Shown: positions 38,474-49,002, numbered from the stretch's first letter. The stretch is DNA of 64,000 nucleotides from Gammaproteobacteria bacterium (GCA_016194635.1 JACQBC010000014.1:17609-81608); one strand, 5' to 3'. The notes: generated by a model from the sequence alone, not told the origin. Numbers and translations are program-made.

Positions 38474-38498
38474 AATTATATTCACCATTGCGTGTGGG

Positions 38499-39422
38499 TT
38501 ATTTTACCGGCGTTAGCCACTGGGCATATTTAGTCGCACGGCCATGCACCAGATCAAAATATTGTGATTGTAACCTTTGGGTGATCGGTCCACGCGCGCC
38601 GCTACCGATACTACGGCCGTCGAGTTCTCGGATCGGGGTCACTTCTGCCGCCGTACCGGTAAAAAACGCTTCGTCGGCGATATACACTTCATCGCGCGTA
38701 ATCCGTTTTTCAATCACTTTAATACCCGCGTCCTGCGCGAGTTGTATCACCGTGGCGCGGGTAATACCGTCCAACGCCGAGGTAATGTCGGGGGTATACA
38801 TCACTCCATCACGGAGGATAAAAATATTTTCACTCGAACCTTCGGAGACATAGCCTTCGGTATCTAAAAGCAAGGTCTCGTCATAACCGCAACTCAATGC
38901 CTCGCGCAGCGCCAGCATTGAATTCATGTATTGACCGTTGGCCTTGGCGCGGCACATGGTAACGTTAACGTGGTGACGGTTGTAACTGGAAGTACGCACC
39001 CGGATGCCGCGTGTCTGCCCTTCTTCTCCTAGATACGCGCCCCAGTGCCAGGCGGCGATGATCATATGGACTTGCAGGTTGTCGGCGCGCAGCCCCATGC
39101 CTTCACTGCCATAAAAACACATCGGGCGGATGTAACCGGAATCTAGCGTGTTCTCCCGTACCACCGTACAAGCGGCATCGTTGATCGTGGTTTTATCATA
39201 GAGAAGTTTCATTCCCAAAATGTGCGCGGAACGAAACAACCGATCGGTATGCGCTTGCAAGCGGAAAATCGCCGTGCCACGATCGGTTTTATAGGCGCGC
39301 ATCCCCTCGAACACCCCCATACCATAATGTAAGGTGTGCGTCAGCACATGGGTTTGCGCTTCGCGCCACGGTACCAGCTTACCGTCATACCAGATAACCC
39401 CATCACGATCCGACATCGACAT
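38499..39422 (-). CDS. ilvE: Branched-chain amino acid aminotransferase
   Basis: A 307-aa fold-type IV PLP aminotransferase that performs the last step of Ile, Leu and Val synthesis and the first step of their breakdown. The PLP lysine is Lys160 in CRAKANGQYMNS. TLHYGMGVFEGMRAY, YVSEGSSENIFIL and GITRATVIQLA match IlvE. Length equals E. coli IlvE (about 309). It lies between glnE and the zf-CHCC gene, all on the minus strand. Confidence 0.97.
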   Translation of the reverse strand: MSMSDRDGVIWYDGKLVPWREAQTHVLTHTLHYGMGVFEGMRAYKTDRGTAIFRLQAHTDRLFRSAHILGMKLLYDKTTINDAACTVVRENTLDSGYIRPMCFYGSEGMGLRADNLQVHMIIAAWHWGAYLGEEGQTRGIRVRTSSYNRHHVNVTMCRAKANGQYMNSMLALREALSCGYDETLLLDTEGYVSEGSSENIFILRDGVMYTPDITSALDGITRATVIQLAQDAGIKVIEKRITRDEVYIADEAFFTGTAAEVTPIRELDGRSIGSGARGPITQRLQSQYFDLVHGRATKYAQWLTPVK

Positions 39423-39458
39423 ACCACGATTACCTCTTAGTTCAATCAGGTTAACAAA

Positions 39459-42323
39459 TCAGCCTATTTCCATCCACTGTGCCCAGATCCGTCTTACCCC
39501 CTCACTGCACGGTGCCGCCTCGGATACGTCCACCCGCGCGGTGTGTTCTTGCAGCTTCAAACGATGCTCGCGGCCACGGTAAAACCGGTACGCCTCACTG
39601 AGAAAATCCGCCTCCGCGCGCGTCACGACGCCTGCGGCGGCCAGACCCTCCAATTGACGAATATTATCCGAGTAGGTCAGCAGTTCGGGATATTTATAGG
39701 CCCAGGCCAGCAGACTATATTGCACCATAAATTCAATATCAACGATACCACCAGGGGAATGCTTCAAATCAAACTGCCCCGGCGCGGGTTTATCCAAACC
39801 GGTTCGCATCTTCTGGCGCATCTCGACCACTTCGCGCCGCAGCAAGGAGCTGTCGCGCGCCCGTGCTAATACCTGGCGACGGATCCGCTGAAATTCAGCA
39901 GCCAGTGCCGGATCACCGGCCACAACCCGCGCGCGTACCAAGGCCTGATGCTCCCATGTCCACGCCTTGTTGGCTTGGTAGTCTGCATACGCCGCTACAC
40001 TGCTGACCAGCAAACCCGCCGCTCCCTCGGGCCGTAAACGCACATCCACGTCATACAATGTTCCTGCCGGTGTTAGCGTGGTTAGGATGCGCACCAAACG
40101 TTGCGCCAGGCGTGCATAAAATACCGCGGGACTCACCGGTTTCGCACCGTTACTGTTTCCCGCGCTTTCCTTATATAGGAATACCAGGTCCAGATCGGAG
40201 CCATAGCCCAGTTCTATTCCCCCCAGCTTGCCATAGGCGACGATGGCGAAACCCATTGTTGGGGGCTCGGGGCCACAGTCCTGAGGATAACCGTGTTTTT
40301 GTACCAACCCGTCCCAGGCCAGGACCAGGCTGTGAGTTAAAACCGCCTCCGCGATCCAGGTTAAGTGATCGCTCACCTTCATCAAGGGCAGTGCCCCGGC
40401 GATGTCGGCCGCCGCGACTCGTAACACCTGCGCGTGTTTAAACTGACGCAGGGCATCGAGCTGCTGTTCCTCCTCGGCGGCATCCACATTGGCCAGGCGC
40501 TGTGCTAGCCATGTGGTTAATGCATCACGGGCCGGGGGCGCATACAAATTGCGTGGATCGAGTAATTCGTCCAAGAGGATGGGGTGGATTGCCAGGTAAT
40601 GACTGATCCACGGGCTGGCCGCGCACAAGCGAATCAGTTGCGACAGGGCCATGGGGTTTTCTTCGAGTAACGCCAGATATACCGTGCGTTGCAAAATCGC
40701 TTCAATCACGTGTATACCGCGCAGCAGGGCCGTATCCGGATCGGCTTGTTGTAATGCCACGTTCAGCAGCAGCGGCATGAGGCGTTCCAAACGCGCTTGT
40801 CCCCGCGCCGAGGCGCTTAAAAACTGCCGTCCGGTCTTTAAACCTTGCAAGTGTGCATACACCAAGGCCGGTTGCTGAAATCCCAGCTGTTGTAAATGCG
40901 CGACGGCATTGGGTTGATCCCCCAAGTTATTCCAGAGCCCTTGTCCCTGCCCAAGGGGAGCCGGCGCGGTTTGGGCGGATTGGGGCGCTGCAAATATTTG
41001 TTCAAAATGATTGTGCACGCGTTCACGCTGGACCTGCAACGCTCGGTAAAACGCCGTCCAATTCGCAAACCCCATGGCAAACGCCAACCGTACTCGCCCC
41101 AGGTTATCGGTTGGCAAGACATGGGTCTGTTGATCGGCATAGGCTTGCAGGCGGTGTTCGGTGTTACGCAAGAATTCATAGGCCTGCCGGAGTTGGTCGA
41201 CGACATACGCGGGTAATAATTGACCCTGCGCGATGTAATCGAGCACCGCAAACAACTGTGGGTTTTGCAGCTGTTTATCACGGCCGCCACGGATCAGCTG
41301 AAACACCTGGGCGACAAACTCAATCTCACGGATACCGCCCGCGCCGAGTTTGACATTATCGTCCAGACCCTTGCGGACCACTTCTTTTTCGATCATGGTT
41401 TTGAGTTCACGCAAGGATTCGTAAGCGTTGTAATCCAAATAGCGGCGGTACACAAACGGCCGCAGAATCTGCAGCAATTCCGCGCCTTGCTGACGATCGC
41501 CGGCCACCACGCGGGCCTTAATCAGGGCATAACGCTCCCACTCACGGCCGTGGGTTTGATAATAATGTTCCATGCCCTCAAAACTCATGGCCAGGGGTCC
41601 GCTTTCACCAAAAGGGCGTAGCCGAGTGTCGACACGAAACACCAAGCCATCGGCCGTGGGTTGCTGCAGGGTTTGAATCAGGCGCTGGCCTAAACGCAGG
41701 AAAAATTCGTGATTATCGAGCTGACGCCCTGCCCCTTGAGTTTGACCGGGTTGCGGATAGGCGAAGATCAGATCAACGTCGGAAGATACATTGAGTTCAT
41801 TACCTCCGAGCTTGCCCAGGCCTAGCACGATCAGTGTTTGCGCTGCGCCCTCGGTTGCGTTGGGAATACCGTAGGTTTCACATTGCCAAATGTACAGTTT
41901 GGTGAGTGCTTGTTGAATGCAGGCATCCGCCAGGGCCGACAACTCCTGTAAAGTCACCGGCAATGCCGCGCGTTGGGTTAAATCGCGCCAAATAATCCGC
42001 AACATTTCACGCCGCCGGAATTCACGTAAGCGCTGTTTGAGTTGCGTGTCATCGCTAACACCGACCAATAGGGGCGATAATCGGCGCTGATACTCACCCT
42101 CGGGGTAATCCGTGAGTAAATCGCCACGGTTGTGTAACTCACTGAGTATGACGGGATAGCGTAGACACAGCTGCGCTACATAATCGCTGCCGGCCCAGAC
42201 GCGCGGCAGGTCGGTAAGCAGGGTGCGTGGTAAGGGTTGGTCATGGTGTAGTGCGCACCACTGTTGCCATAAATTACCAACCGTCGCGCGCAATTCTTGC
42301 GGGAGGGGGTCCAGTATAATCAT
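39459..42323 (-). CDS. glnE: Bifunctional glutamine synthetase adenylyltransferase/deadenylase
   Basis: A protein of about 954 aa that adenylylates and deadenylylates glutamine synthetase under PII control. It has two nucleotidyltransferase halves, each with the GGxEL...SDxDL metal motif: GGNELNVSSDVDLIFAY in the N-terminal deadenylase half and GGIELGYGSDLDLVFLY in the C-terminal adenylylase half. GIREIEFVAQ and GIVDIEFMVQ are the matching second motifs. I start at ATG 42323 (MIILDPLPQEL). ATG 42341 is an alternative, and the frame reaches 42455 without similarity. It is 36 bp upstream of ilvE, in the same direction. Confidence 0.96.
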   Translation of the reverse strand: MIILDPLPQELRATVGNLWQQWCALHHDQPLPRTLLTDLPRVWAGSDYVAQLCLRYPVILSELHNRGDLLTDYPEGEYQRRLSPLLVGVSDDTQLKQRLREFRRREMLRIIWRDLTQRAALPVTLQELSALADACIQQALTKLYIWQCETYGIPNATEGAAQTLIVLGLGKLGGNELNVSSDVDLIFAYPQPGQTQGAGRQLDNHEFFLRLGQRLIQTLQQPTADGLVFRVDTRLRPFGESGPLAMSFEGMEHYYQTHGREWERYALIKARVVAGDRQQGAELLQILRPFVYRRYLDYNAYESLRELKTMIEKEVVRKGLDDNVKLGAGGIREIEFVAQVFQLIRGGRDKQLQNPQLFAVLDYIAQGQLLPAYVVDQLRQAYEFLRNTEHRLQAYADQQTHVLPTDNLGRVRLAFAMGFANWTAFYRALQVQRERVHNHFEQIFAAPQSAQTAPAPLGQGQGLWNNLGDQPNAVAHLQQLGFQQPALVYAHLQGLKTGRQFLSASARGQARLERLMPLLLNVALQQADPDTALLRGIHVIEAILQRTVYLALLEENPMALSQLIRLCAASPWISHYLAIHPILLDELLDPRNLYAPPARDALTTWLAQRLANVDAAEEEQQLDALRQFKHAQVLRVAAADIAGALPLMKVSDHLTWIAEAVLTHSLVLAWDGLVQKHGYPQDCGPEPPTMGFAIVAYGKLGGIELGYGSDLDLVFLYKESAGNSNGAKPVSPAVFYARLAQRLVRILTTLTPAGTLYDVDVRLRPEGAAGLLVSSVAAYADYQANKAWTWEHQALVRARVVAGDPALAAEFQRIRRQVLARARDSSLLRREVVEMRQKMRTGLDKPAPGQFDLKHSPGGIVDIEFMVQYSLLAWAYKYPELLTYSDNIRQLEGLAAAGVVTRAEADFLSEAYRFYRGREHRLKLQEHTARVDVSEAAPCSEGVRRIWAQWMEIG

Positions 42324-42450
42324 GTCCGGGGTGTACTGCATATGTAACGACAGCTTAGCGCACAATAACGATCCCGAGGACAGTGTGCACGAAGGGCTAT
42401 CTATAACCCTACACAGCGGTATTGATTGATTTGCATCGTTTACGAACGGC

Positions 42451-42644
42451 GGCAACGCAGCAGGTCATGTTCGCTTCTACAGAGTACGCATAAATACCTC
42501 CCTGTAGCTCGGTGGCGGGGGGCCCTGCCACAAAGTTATTATGTGGCAACGCAGCAGGCCATACCTTCCTGCCGCATGGCCGTCGGCGGCAGGAACGTAT
42601 TTATGCGTGTCATGCAGCAGGAAGGTATGGCCTGCTGCGTTGCC
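42451..42644. repeat. Inverted-repeat element C (nested, three arm copies, two cores)
   Basis: Perfect 28-bp inverted arms lie at 42545-42572 (GGCAACGCAGCAGGCCATAC...) and 42617-42644. They enclose a loop that, on the minus strand, reads ACGCATAAATACGTTCCTGC and GCCGACGG. A second core in the opposite orientation is at 42486-42530 (ACGCATAAATACCTCCCTG, then TAGCTCGGTGG), and a third partial arm copy (GGCAACGCAGCAGGTCAT) is at 42451-42468. The order is thus arm-core-arm-inverted core-inverted arm, as though one insertion nested in another. It sits between the glnE start and the uspA terminator. Confidence 0.88.
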
Positions 42645-42700
42645 GCTTAGATATTTTAGGGTGGATTAGCGAACAAACCCAATGGATCTGGATATTTACC

Positions 42701-42739
42701 ACAAAAACCAACGGCCTGTTAACTGGCGCTAACAGGCCG
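42701..42739 (-). terminator. Rho-independent terminator after uspA
   Basis: Read on the minus strand, a perfect 10-bp stem (CGGCCTGTTA / TAACAGGCCG) with an 8-nt loop is followed by TTGGTTTTTGT. It lies about 25 bp after the uspA stop and ends the yeiH-small protein-uspA operon before element C. Confidence 0.88.
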
Positions 42740-42762
42740 CGTCAATAACCACGACAATCTTT

Positions 42763-43209
42763 TTACGGTGTGAATAACACCGGTTGGGTTGCCTTGTTGA
42801 CCAGCGTTTTAGCCAACCCTTTGAGGCTGGGCCGACCGCTGACCTGGAACACCCGCTTGCTGGTGACCAATACTTCGGTATCCGCGCCGCAGGCAATGCC
42901 GGTCAGTACCTCGGTAGGATCACCGGCCATCACCGAAAAATGTGAATTCGGTAACTGCGCCACCGCGTGCTGAAACTGGGTTTGCGCCGCCTGGGCCTGC
43001 TGTTCTTGTTCTTTAAGGATGTAATCGAGAAACCCTTGTCGCGCGCCTTTGGCCGATTGCCAATCGTTGCCGATGTAGTCGGGCCAATTACCGTCGATGA
43101 CAAAAACACCCGTCAACGTCAGGTGACGCTGACGGGCAAGGGTTACCGCCTGTTCAATCGCAGCAGCGGACACATCCGATCCATCCACCGCGACGACGAT
43201 CTGTTTCAT
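42763..43209 (-). CDS. Universal stress protein (UspA family)
   Basis: A 148-aa single-domain Usp protein. The N-terminus KQIVVAVDGSDVSAAAIEQA is the family start. The usual ATP-binding motif GxxGx9G(S/T) near the C-terminus is poorly kept (TSKRVFQVSGRPSLKGLAKTL), so nucleotide binding is uncertain. I start it at ATG 43209, the second of two adjacent ATGs; the frame upstream to 43284 is the antisense-like run-on. It follows the 51-aa membrane protein gene by 11 bp and closes the transporter operon, which suggests a regulatory or sensing role for that transporter. Confidence 0.88.
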   Translation of the reverse strand: MKQIVVAVDGSDVSAAAIEQAVTLARQRHLTLTGVFVIDGNWPDYIGNDWQSAKGARQGFLDYILKEQEQQAQAAQTQFQHAVAQLPNSHFSVMAGDPTEVLTGIACGADTEVLVTSKRVFQVSGRPSLKGLAKTLVNKATQPVLFTP

Positions 43210-43220
43210 CATGGGCTGCC

Positions 43221-43376
43221 TTATTTCATGCCCATAACAATAATCACCGCGACGATCAGAATAGAGACCACGATGGCGCCCCAATCCTCGGCACGGTCGT
43301 CTTTGAACAGTGTCATTTTGCTCTTTTCGTCGGTGCTACCGAGGGTTTCACTACCGACTTGATTATTTGCAGCCAT
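43221..43376 (-). CDS. 51-aa single-span membrane protein in transporter operon
   Basis: A short gene: ATG at 43376 preceded by an AGGAG ribosome site at 7-bp spacing, stop TAA at 43221. The N-terminal half is polar and charged (SETLGSTDEKSK, LFKDDRAEDWG). One membrane helix follows (AIVVSILIVAVIIVMGM), and the protein ends in Lys. It starts 14 bp after the YeiH-type transporter and ends 11 bp before uspA, all in one direction. The strong ribosome site, tight spacing and amphipathic-then-hydrophobic layout support a real protein. I recognise no named family; the operon position suggests a small accessory subunit of the transporter. Confidence 0.75.
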   Translation of the reverse strand: MAANNQVGSETLGSTDEKSKMTLFKDDRAEDWGAIVVSILIVAVIIVMGMK

Positions 43377-43390
43377 TTTTCTCTCCTGGG

Positions 43391-44563
43391 TTAGATTGAA
43401 ACTAACATGTCTTTGATCAAAAACACCACGATCAAGGCCAATACGTATTTGGTGACACCAACGATGAGGCCAATCTTAAGCGGTGTTCCGCCGGCACGGG
43501 CCAGTTCTTTCACGTCAATATAGGCACCCAAACCGACCAGTCCAAAACCAAATATCCACTGCATCACCAGACGTAATGTCTTAATGGTTTCGGAAGGGGG
43601 TGGGCCGCCTTTGATACCCGCATCGCCAAAAGCCCCGATACTCGTCATAAGCACCATGACCAGGAAGCCTAAAACAAACACGGGGAATTTCTCCACTAGC
43701 AAAGTGCCCAAGGATTTTTGTTGGCCTTGCTGAGCTTCGCCTTTACGACCCGACCAATACCATACGGTCACGGCAAACACGGCGAATGGAATCGAGATCA
43801 CGCGCATGATATTCCAAATTTCACCCACCGACACCGCGGTACCCGGGGCAACCTTGGGATTAAATGCTAAACAGGCGGCTAATACTTGACCGGAGTTTAG
43901 AATCCCCGTCCCCACCCAAGCCCCGTATTGCAGGTCGGTTAAACCCAGGGCATGGCCGATGAAGGGGCTAATGAACATGGTCACAATACCAAAGCCTAGG
44001 ATCGTGGCAATGGCATAGGCGACATGCGTGGCTTTCGCTTCCACGGCCGGGGAGGTCGCTACCGCCGCGCTGACCCCGCAGATCGACAGGGCATTGGCCA
44101 ACACCGCGGTCATGGAACGATCCAGTCCCATTAACTTGCCCAGCCACAACACCATAATAATGGAAAGAATCACAAAACCACCGATCAAAAAGATCGCCAT
44201 GGAGCCCAGTTGTACGATGGCCTGTACGGTATACAACGAGCCCAACATGATAATACCGGTCTTGATCATCAAGCGTGATAATTTGAACCCATCGGCTAAC
44301 ACCGCCGGTATGGTTCCTGCGAAAATCACGTTGCGATATACCAACCCGAACACGATGGCAAGCAAGATATAGTTTAAATGGAAAGCATCGGTTAACGGTT
44401 TTTGCATGCCAAACACTTTAGTGACTGCCATCCATGGTTCAATCCACATTTTGATCACTACCATGGTTACAACAATTAACGCCAATCCGGGTAATGCACC
44501 GGGTAGCTTTGTAAAAAAGCTATCCCGTCCCGAACCCGTTGAACTCATTGCTTGAACGGACAT
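43391..44563 (-). CDS. YeiH-family putative sulfate exporter (PSE family) permease
   Basis: A 390-aa inner-membrane protein with about 10-11 helices, of the YeiH/Cons_hypoth698 family. LANALSICGVSAAVATSPAVEAK is the family's central signature (usual form GxSICGxSAI/AAxAP). A second conserved segment is GTGILNSGQVLAA. Members are called putative sulfate exporters, mostly by association with sulfonate breakdown, and the substrate is not proven in most. It is the first gene of a three-gene operon with a 51-aa membrane protein and a universal stress protein. The 250 bp upstream hold its promoter and the convergent groEL terminator side. Confidence 0.87.
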   Translation of the reverse strand: MSVQAMSSTGSGRDSFFTKLPGALPGLALIVVTMVVIKMWIEPWMAVTKVFGMQKPLTDAFHLNYILLAIVFGLVYRNVIFAGTIPAVLADGFKLSRLMIKTGIIMLGSLYTVQAIVQLGSMAIFLIGGFVILSIIMVLWLGKLMGLDRSMTAVLANALSICGVSAAVATSPAVEAKATHVAYAIATILGFGIVTMFISPFIGHALGLTDLQYGAWVGTGILNSGQVLAACLAFNPKVAPGTAVSVGEIWNIMRVISIPFAVFAVTVWYWSGRKGEAQQGQQKSLGTLLVEKFPVFVLGFLVMVLMTSIGAFGDAGIKGGPPPSETIKTLRLVMQWIFGFGLVGLGAYIDVKELARAGGTPLKIGLIVGVTKYVLALIVVFLIKDMLVSI

Positions 44564-44753
44564 AACGACCTCCTCGATGGTTTATATTTCTCTGTTTACA
44601 GGGTTGTCTGTAACAGAGCATTAGTTATTGCTAATATATTTATATACGTATTAATGTTTCTTATAAGCCGGGCAAATCTAACACCCGAGGCAGTAAATGG
44701 GAAGGGTTAGTCAAAAGAAGAAAAAATTAAAAATCTTCAGTGTGCGCGTGCAT

Positions 44754-44784
44754 AAAAAAACCCCGTGGGATTAGCACGGGGTTT
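44754..44784 (-). terminator. Rho-independent terminator after groEL
   Basis: Read on the minus strand, the stem AAACCCCGTG/CACGGGGTTT with a 7-nt loop is followed by a run of T residues (the A-run at 44754-44760 on the plus strand). It begins about 32 bp after the groEL stop and ends the groESL operon. Confidence 0.93.
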
Positions 44785-44816
44785 GGTGTACAGCGTATTG
44801 ATTTAGAAAGGATGTT

Positions 44817-46496
<1,680 letters not shown>

Positions 46497-46513
46497 TTAA
46501 TAGGGCAGTGGCG

Positions 46514-46801
46514 TTATTCCAGTACGCCCATAATGTCTTCTTCGCGCATCACCAACAGCTCTTTGCCGTCGACCTTGACTTCACTGCCGGCGAATTTGCC
46601 GAACAGAATTTTGTCGCCTTTCTTCACATCCAGCGGACGGGCCTGGCCGTTGTCGAGGATTTTGCCCTTGCCCACGGCCATGACTTCGCCTTGGACAGGT
46701 TTTTCAGTGGCGGTATCGGGAATCACAATACCACCGGCGGTTTTACGTTCCTCTTCGAGGCGACGCACGATGACACGATCATGTAAAGGACGAATATTCA
46801 T
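46514..46801 (-). CDS. groES: Co-chaperonin GroES
   Basis: A 95-aa co-chaperonin that caps the GroEL cavity. It starts [21 protein letters not shown] and contains the mobile loop [13 protein letters not shown]. Length is normal. The start codon follows AAGGAGAA. It is the first gene of the groESL operon, transcribed from the promoter at 46905-46932, which overlaps the CIRCE operator. Confidence 0.99.
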   Translation of the reverse strand: MNIRPLHDRVIVRRLEEERKTAGGIVIPDTATEKPVQGEVMAVGKGKILDNGQARPLDVKKGDKILFGKFAGSEVKVDGKELLVMREEDIMGVLE

Positions 46802-46878
46802 TCGCTGTTCTCCTTAGCAAATATTATTAATAAACAACAAGATAAGATGATTTACACACGTTAAATATAAGGGGTTAA

Positions 46879-46905
46879 TTAGCACTCCCCAGTGATGAGT
46901 GCTAA
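46879..46905. promoter_or_regulatory. CIRCE operator (HrcA binding site)
   Basis: A perfect CIRCE inverted repeat: TTAGCACTC, 9 bp, GAGTGCTAA. It starts directly at the -10 element of the groES promoter, where HrcA would block transcription. HrcA needs GroEL to stay active, so the operon is expected to be de-repressed when GroEL is titrated by unfolded protein. The hrcA gene itself is not in the window. Confidence 0.96.
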
Positions 46906-46932
46906 TAATAGCCAGCAGCAGCACGCTGTCAA
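46905..46932 (-). promoter_or_regulatory. Sigma70-type promoter of groESL
   Basis: On the minus strand TTGACA (46932-46927) and TATTAT (46910-46905) are separated by 16 bp, giving a consensus -35 and near-consensus -10. The -10 shares its last base with the CIRCE repeat. No sigma32-type -10 (CCCCAT) is seen here, so HrcA repression of a housekeeping promoter is the likely control. Confidence 0.85.
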
Positions 46933-47087
46933 GCCTGACGTACCAGCATTCCCCTGCTAGACGGCTTGATAAGGATGCCATGGGTAGATTTCAATGGAGT
47001 AACAGCACATGGCGAGGCAGTCCTGTATCATTCTCCCCCTACCAGCCCCCATGGTCTGTTTCGGCCGCCAACTTGAGATCTAACAAC

Positions 47088-47852
47088 GTGCCCAAAATCA
47101 GTGCGTGTATCATTTCGTATAACGAGGAGAAAAAGCTCGCGGATTGCCTGCGCAGCTTGCAACCGGTGGTGGATGAAATCATTGTGGTGGATTCGCTGAG
47201 TACCGACGCCACCCTCACCATCGCTAAACAATACACGGATAAAATATTCGAGCAGAAATTTTTGGGCCATGTGGAGCAAAAAAACCTGGCGGTCAGTAAG
47301 GCCAGCCATGACTGGATCCTCAGCCTGGACTGCGACGAACGCTTATCCAAACAACTCACGGCGGCAATTCTGGCGGTAAAAAATACCCTGCCCGCCTACG
47401 ATGCCTATAAAATGCCGCGCAAGACCTTTTATGTCTACCGTTGGTTACAGTACTGTTGGTACCCGGATAAAAAAATCCGTCTGTTTAACAAACACAAGGC
47501 CTCTTGGGGGGGGACCAACCCGCATGACCGGGTGATAGTGGCCACGAATAATATTCATGAGCTTCAGGGTGATATCCTGCATTACTCCTTCGACAGTATC
47601 TCGGCCCACCTGCAAACCCTGGATAAATTCACCGACATCGCCGCGCGGGAAATTATCCAACGCGGCAAAAAAGTGACTTGGCTCGCCCCCCTCACCCACG
47701 CCAGCTGGACCTTTGTACGCATGTATTTTCTGCGCCGCGGCTGCCTCGATGGTTTTGCCGGCCTGGTGGCCTCGGCCCTATCCTTCACCCACGTGTTCGT
47801 GAAATACAGCAAGGTTATTTTTCATTACCGGCGGCAGGGCAAACCGCCATGA
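47088..47852 (+). CDS. Glycosyltransferase family 2 (LPS core WaaE/KdtX-like)
   Basis: A 254-aa GT2 enzyme: SACIISYNEEKKLADCL at the start, donor-site WILSLDCDERLS with a DxD-like motif, and the C-terminal FVRMYFLRRGCLDGFAGL typical of the WaaE/KdtX group, which adds glucose to heptose I of the LPS core. I use GTG 47088 because the conserved N-terminus begins right after it. The frame extends to 46899 but runs through the groES promoter. It is followed 25 bp later by a GT4 gene on the same strand. Confidence 0.9.
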   Translation: MPKISACIISYNEEKKLADCLRSLQPVVDEIIVVDSLSTDATLTIAKQYTDKIFEQKFLGHVEQKNLAVSKASHDWILSLDCDERLSKQLTAAILAVKNTLPAYDAYKMPRKTFYVYRWLQYCWYPDKKIRLFNKHKASWGGTNPHDRVIVATNNIHELQGDILHYSFDSISAHLQTLDKFTDIAAREIIQRGKKVTWLAPLTHASWTFVRMYFLRRGCLDGFAGLVASALSFTHVFVKYSKVIFHYRRQGKPP

Positions 47853-47877
47853 TCGCCGGCAGTGCGGGTATTGGTCG

Positions 47878-49002
47878 GTGAAAGTACTGGAATTATGTAT
47901 GTCGACCGGGCGGGGTGGGCTGGAGTTGTATGCGGTGCGCACCGCCAGCCAATTGATGGCGCGCCAGGTTGAAGCGCTAGCGGTGGTGGCCAAGCATACC
48001 TTCACGGCGGATCGCATGCGCGAACAGGCGGTCGTTACCATCGCCTTGCCTAAAGCTAATCGCTACCTGCCGCTATGGGCGGCCAAGCGCCTGGCGCGGA
48101 TTATCGATACGCAGCAGATCGATATTCTACACATGCATTGGGCGAAAGACCTGGCACTGGCGGTGTTAGCCAAACGCTGGGCTAAACGCCGTGTGAAACT
48201 GGTGTATACCCGCCAAATGATGTTAACCCGTGACAAACACGATCCCTACCATCGTTTCATGTACCGACATGTGGATTTGTTTTTGACCATCACCCGCGAG
48301 TTAGCCGATCTGGCACAGGACTTCCTGCCAATGCCCAAGGATAGGATCAAAACACTTTATTACGGCGTCGAACAACCGCCGCGATTAACCCCCCAACAAC
48401 GCGCCGAGTTACGCGCCGCATTGCGGATCCCAACCGATCGTTTTGCGTTGGGTATGGTGGGGCGAATTGAAGCGCACAAAGGCCAACAGGTGGTGGTCGA
48501 AGCCCTAAAACAACTGATGAACCAGGGTGTTGTGTTACATCTCACCTTGATCGGCCCGGCCATGCGCTCTGATTTTGAAGCAAAGCTCAAACAAGGTATT
48601 TCAGAAGCGCGCTTGACCCCCTACATCAGCTTCTACGGCAGCCACCCTAATCCGATCGAGATCATGTCGGCTTTTGATGCGCTGGTCCTGGCCACCCGTA
48701 AAGAAACCTTTGGCCTGGTATTGATCGAGGCGATGCGCAATGGAGTGGCCGTTGTGGGTACTAACGCGGGAGGGGTGGTGGAAATTATCGAGGACGGTAT
48801 TACCGGTTTATTATTTGAACCGGGCAATGCTGTGCAGCTGGCCGAAAAATTATTATTATTGATGCTCAACAAACCCTTAGCCCAGGCCCTGGCGGCGGCT
48901 GGAAAAACCAAGGCCGACCGCCTATTCGCCCAGGAAACCCACTATGATCAACTGCTTGCCTGGATGAATGGATTAATTAATATAGGTCGTTATAGTCGGT
49001 AA
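47878..49002 (+). CDS. Glycosyltransferase family 4
   Basis: A 374-aa GT4 (GT-B fold) enzyme. The N-terminal glycine loop is STGRGGLELYAV. The C-terminal domain starts near LGMVGRIEAHKGQQ and carries the EX7E catalytic motif in RKETFGLVLIEAMRNGV. It starts with GTG and overlaps no other gene. Its position directly after a WaaE-like gene suggests a role in LPS core or capsule assembly; donor and acceptor cannot be read. The 113 bp to cutA show no feature. Confidence 0.9.
   Translation: MKVLELCMSTGRGGLELYAVRTASQLMARQVEALAVVAKHTFTADRMREQAVVTIALPKANRYLPLWAAKRLARIIDTQQIDILHMHWAKDLALAVLAKRWAKRRVKLVYTRQMMLTRDKHDPYHRFMYRHVDLFLTITRELADLAQDFLPMPKDRIKTLYYGVEQPPRLTPQQRAELRAALRIPTDRFALGMVGRIEAHKGQQVVVEALKQLMNQGVVLHLTLIGPAMRSDFEAKLKQGISEARLTPYISFYGSHPNPIEIMSAFDALVLATRKETFGLVLIEAMRNGVAVVGTNAGGVVEIIEDGITGLLFEPGNAVQLAEKLLLLMLNKPLAQALAAAGKTKADRLFAQETHYDQLLAWMNGLINIGRYSR

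Noticed and set aside
32000..42650. CRISPR array as the explanation for the repeats
   Set aside because: The copies are far apart, partly inverted, lack regular spacers and have no cas genes nearby.
46899..47087. N-terminal extension of the WaaE-like glycosyltransferase
   Set aside because: The extension runs through the groESL promoter and edge of CIRCE and has no similarity; the conserved domain starts right after GTG 47088.
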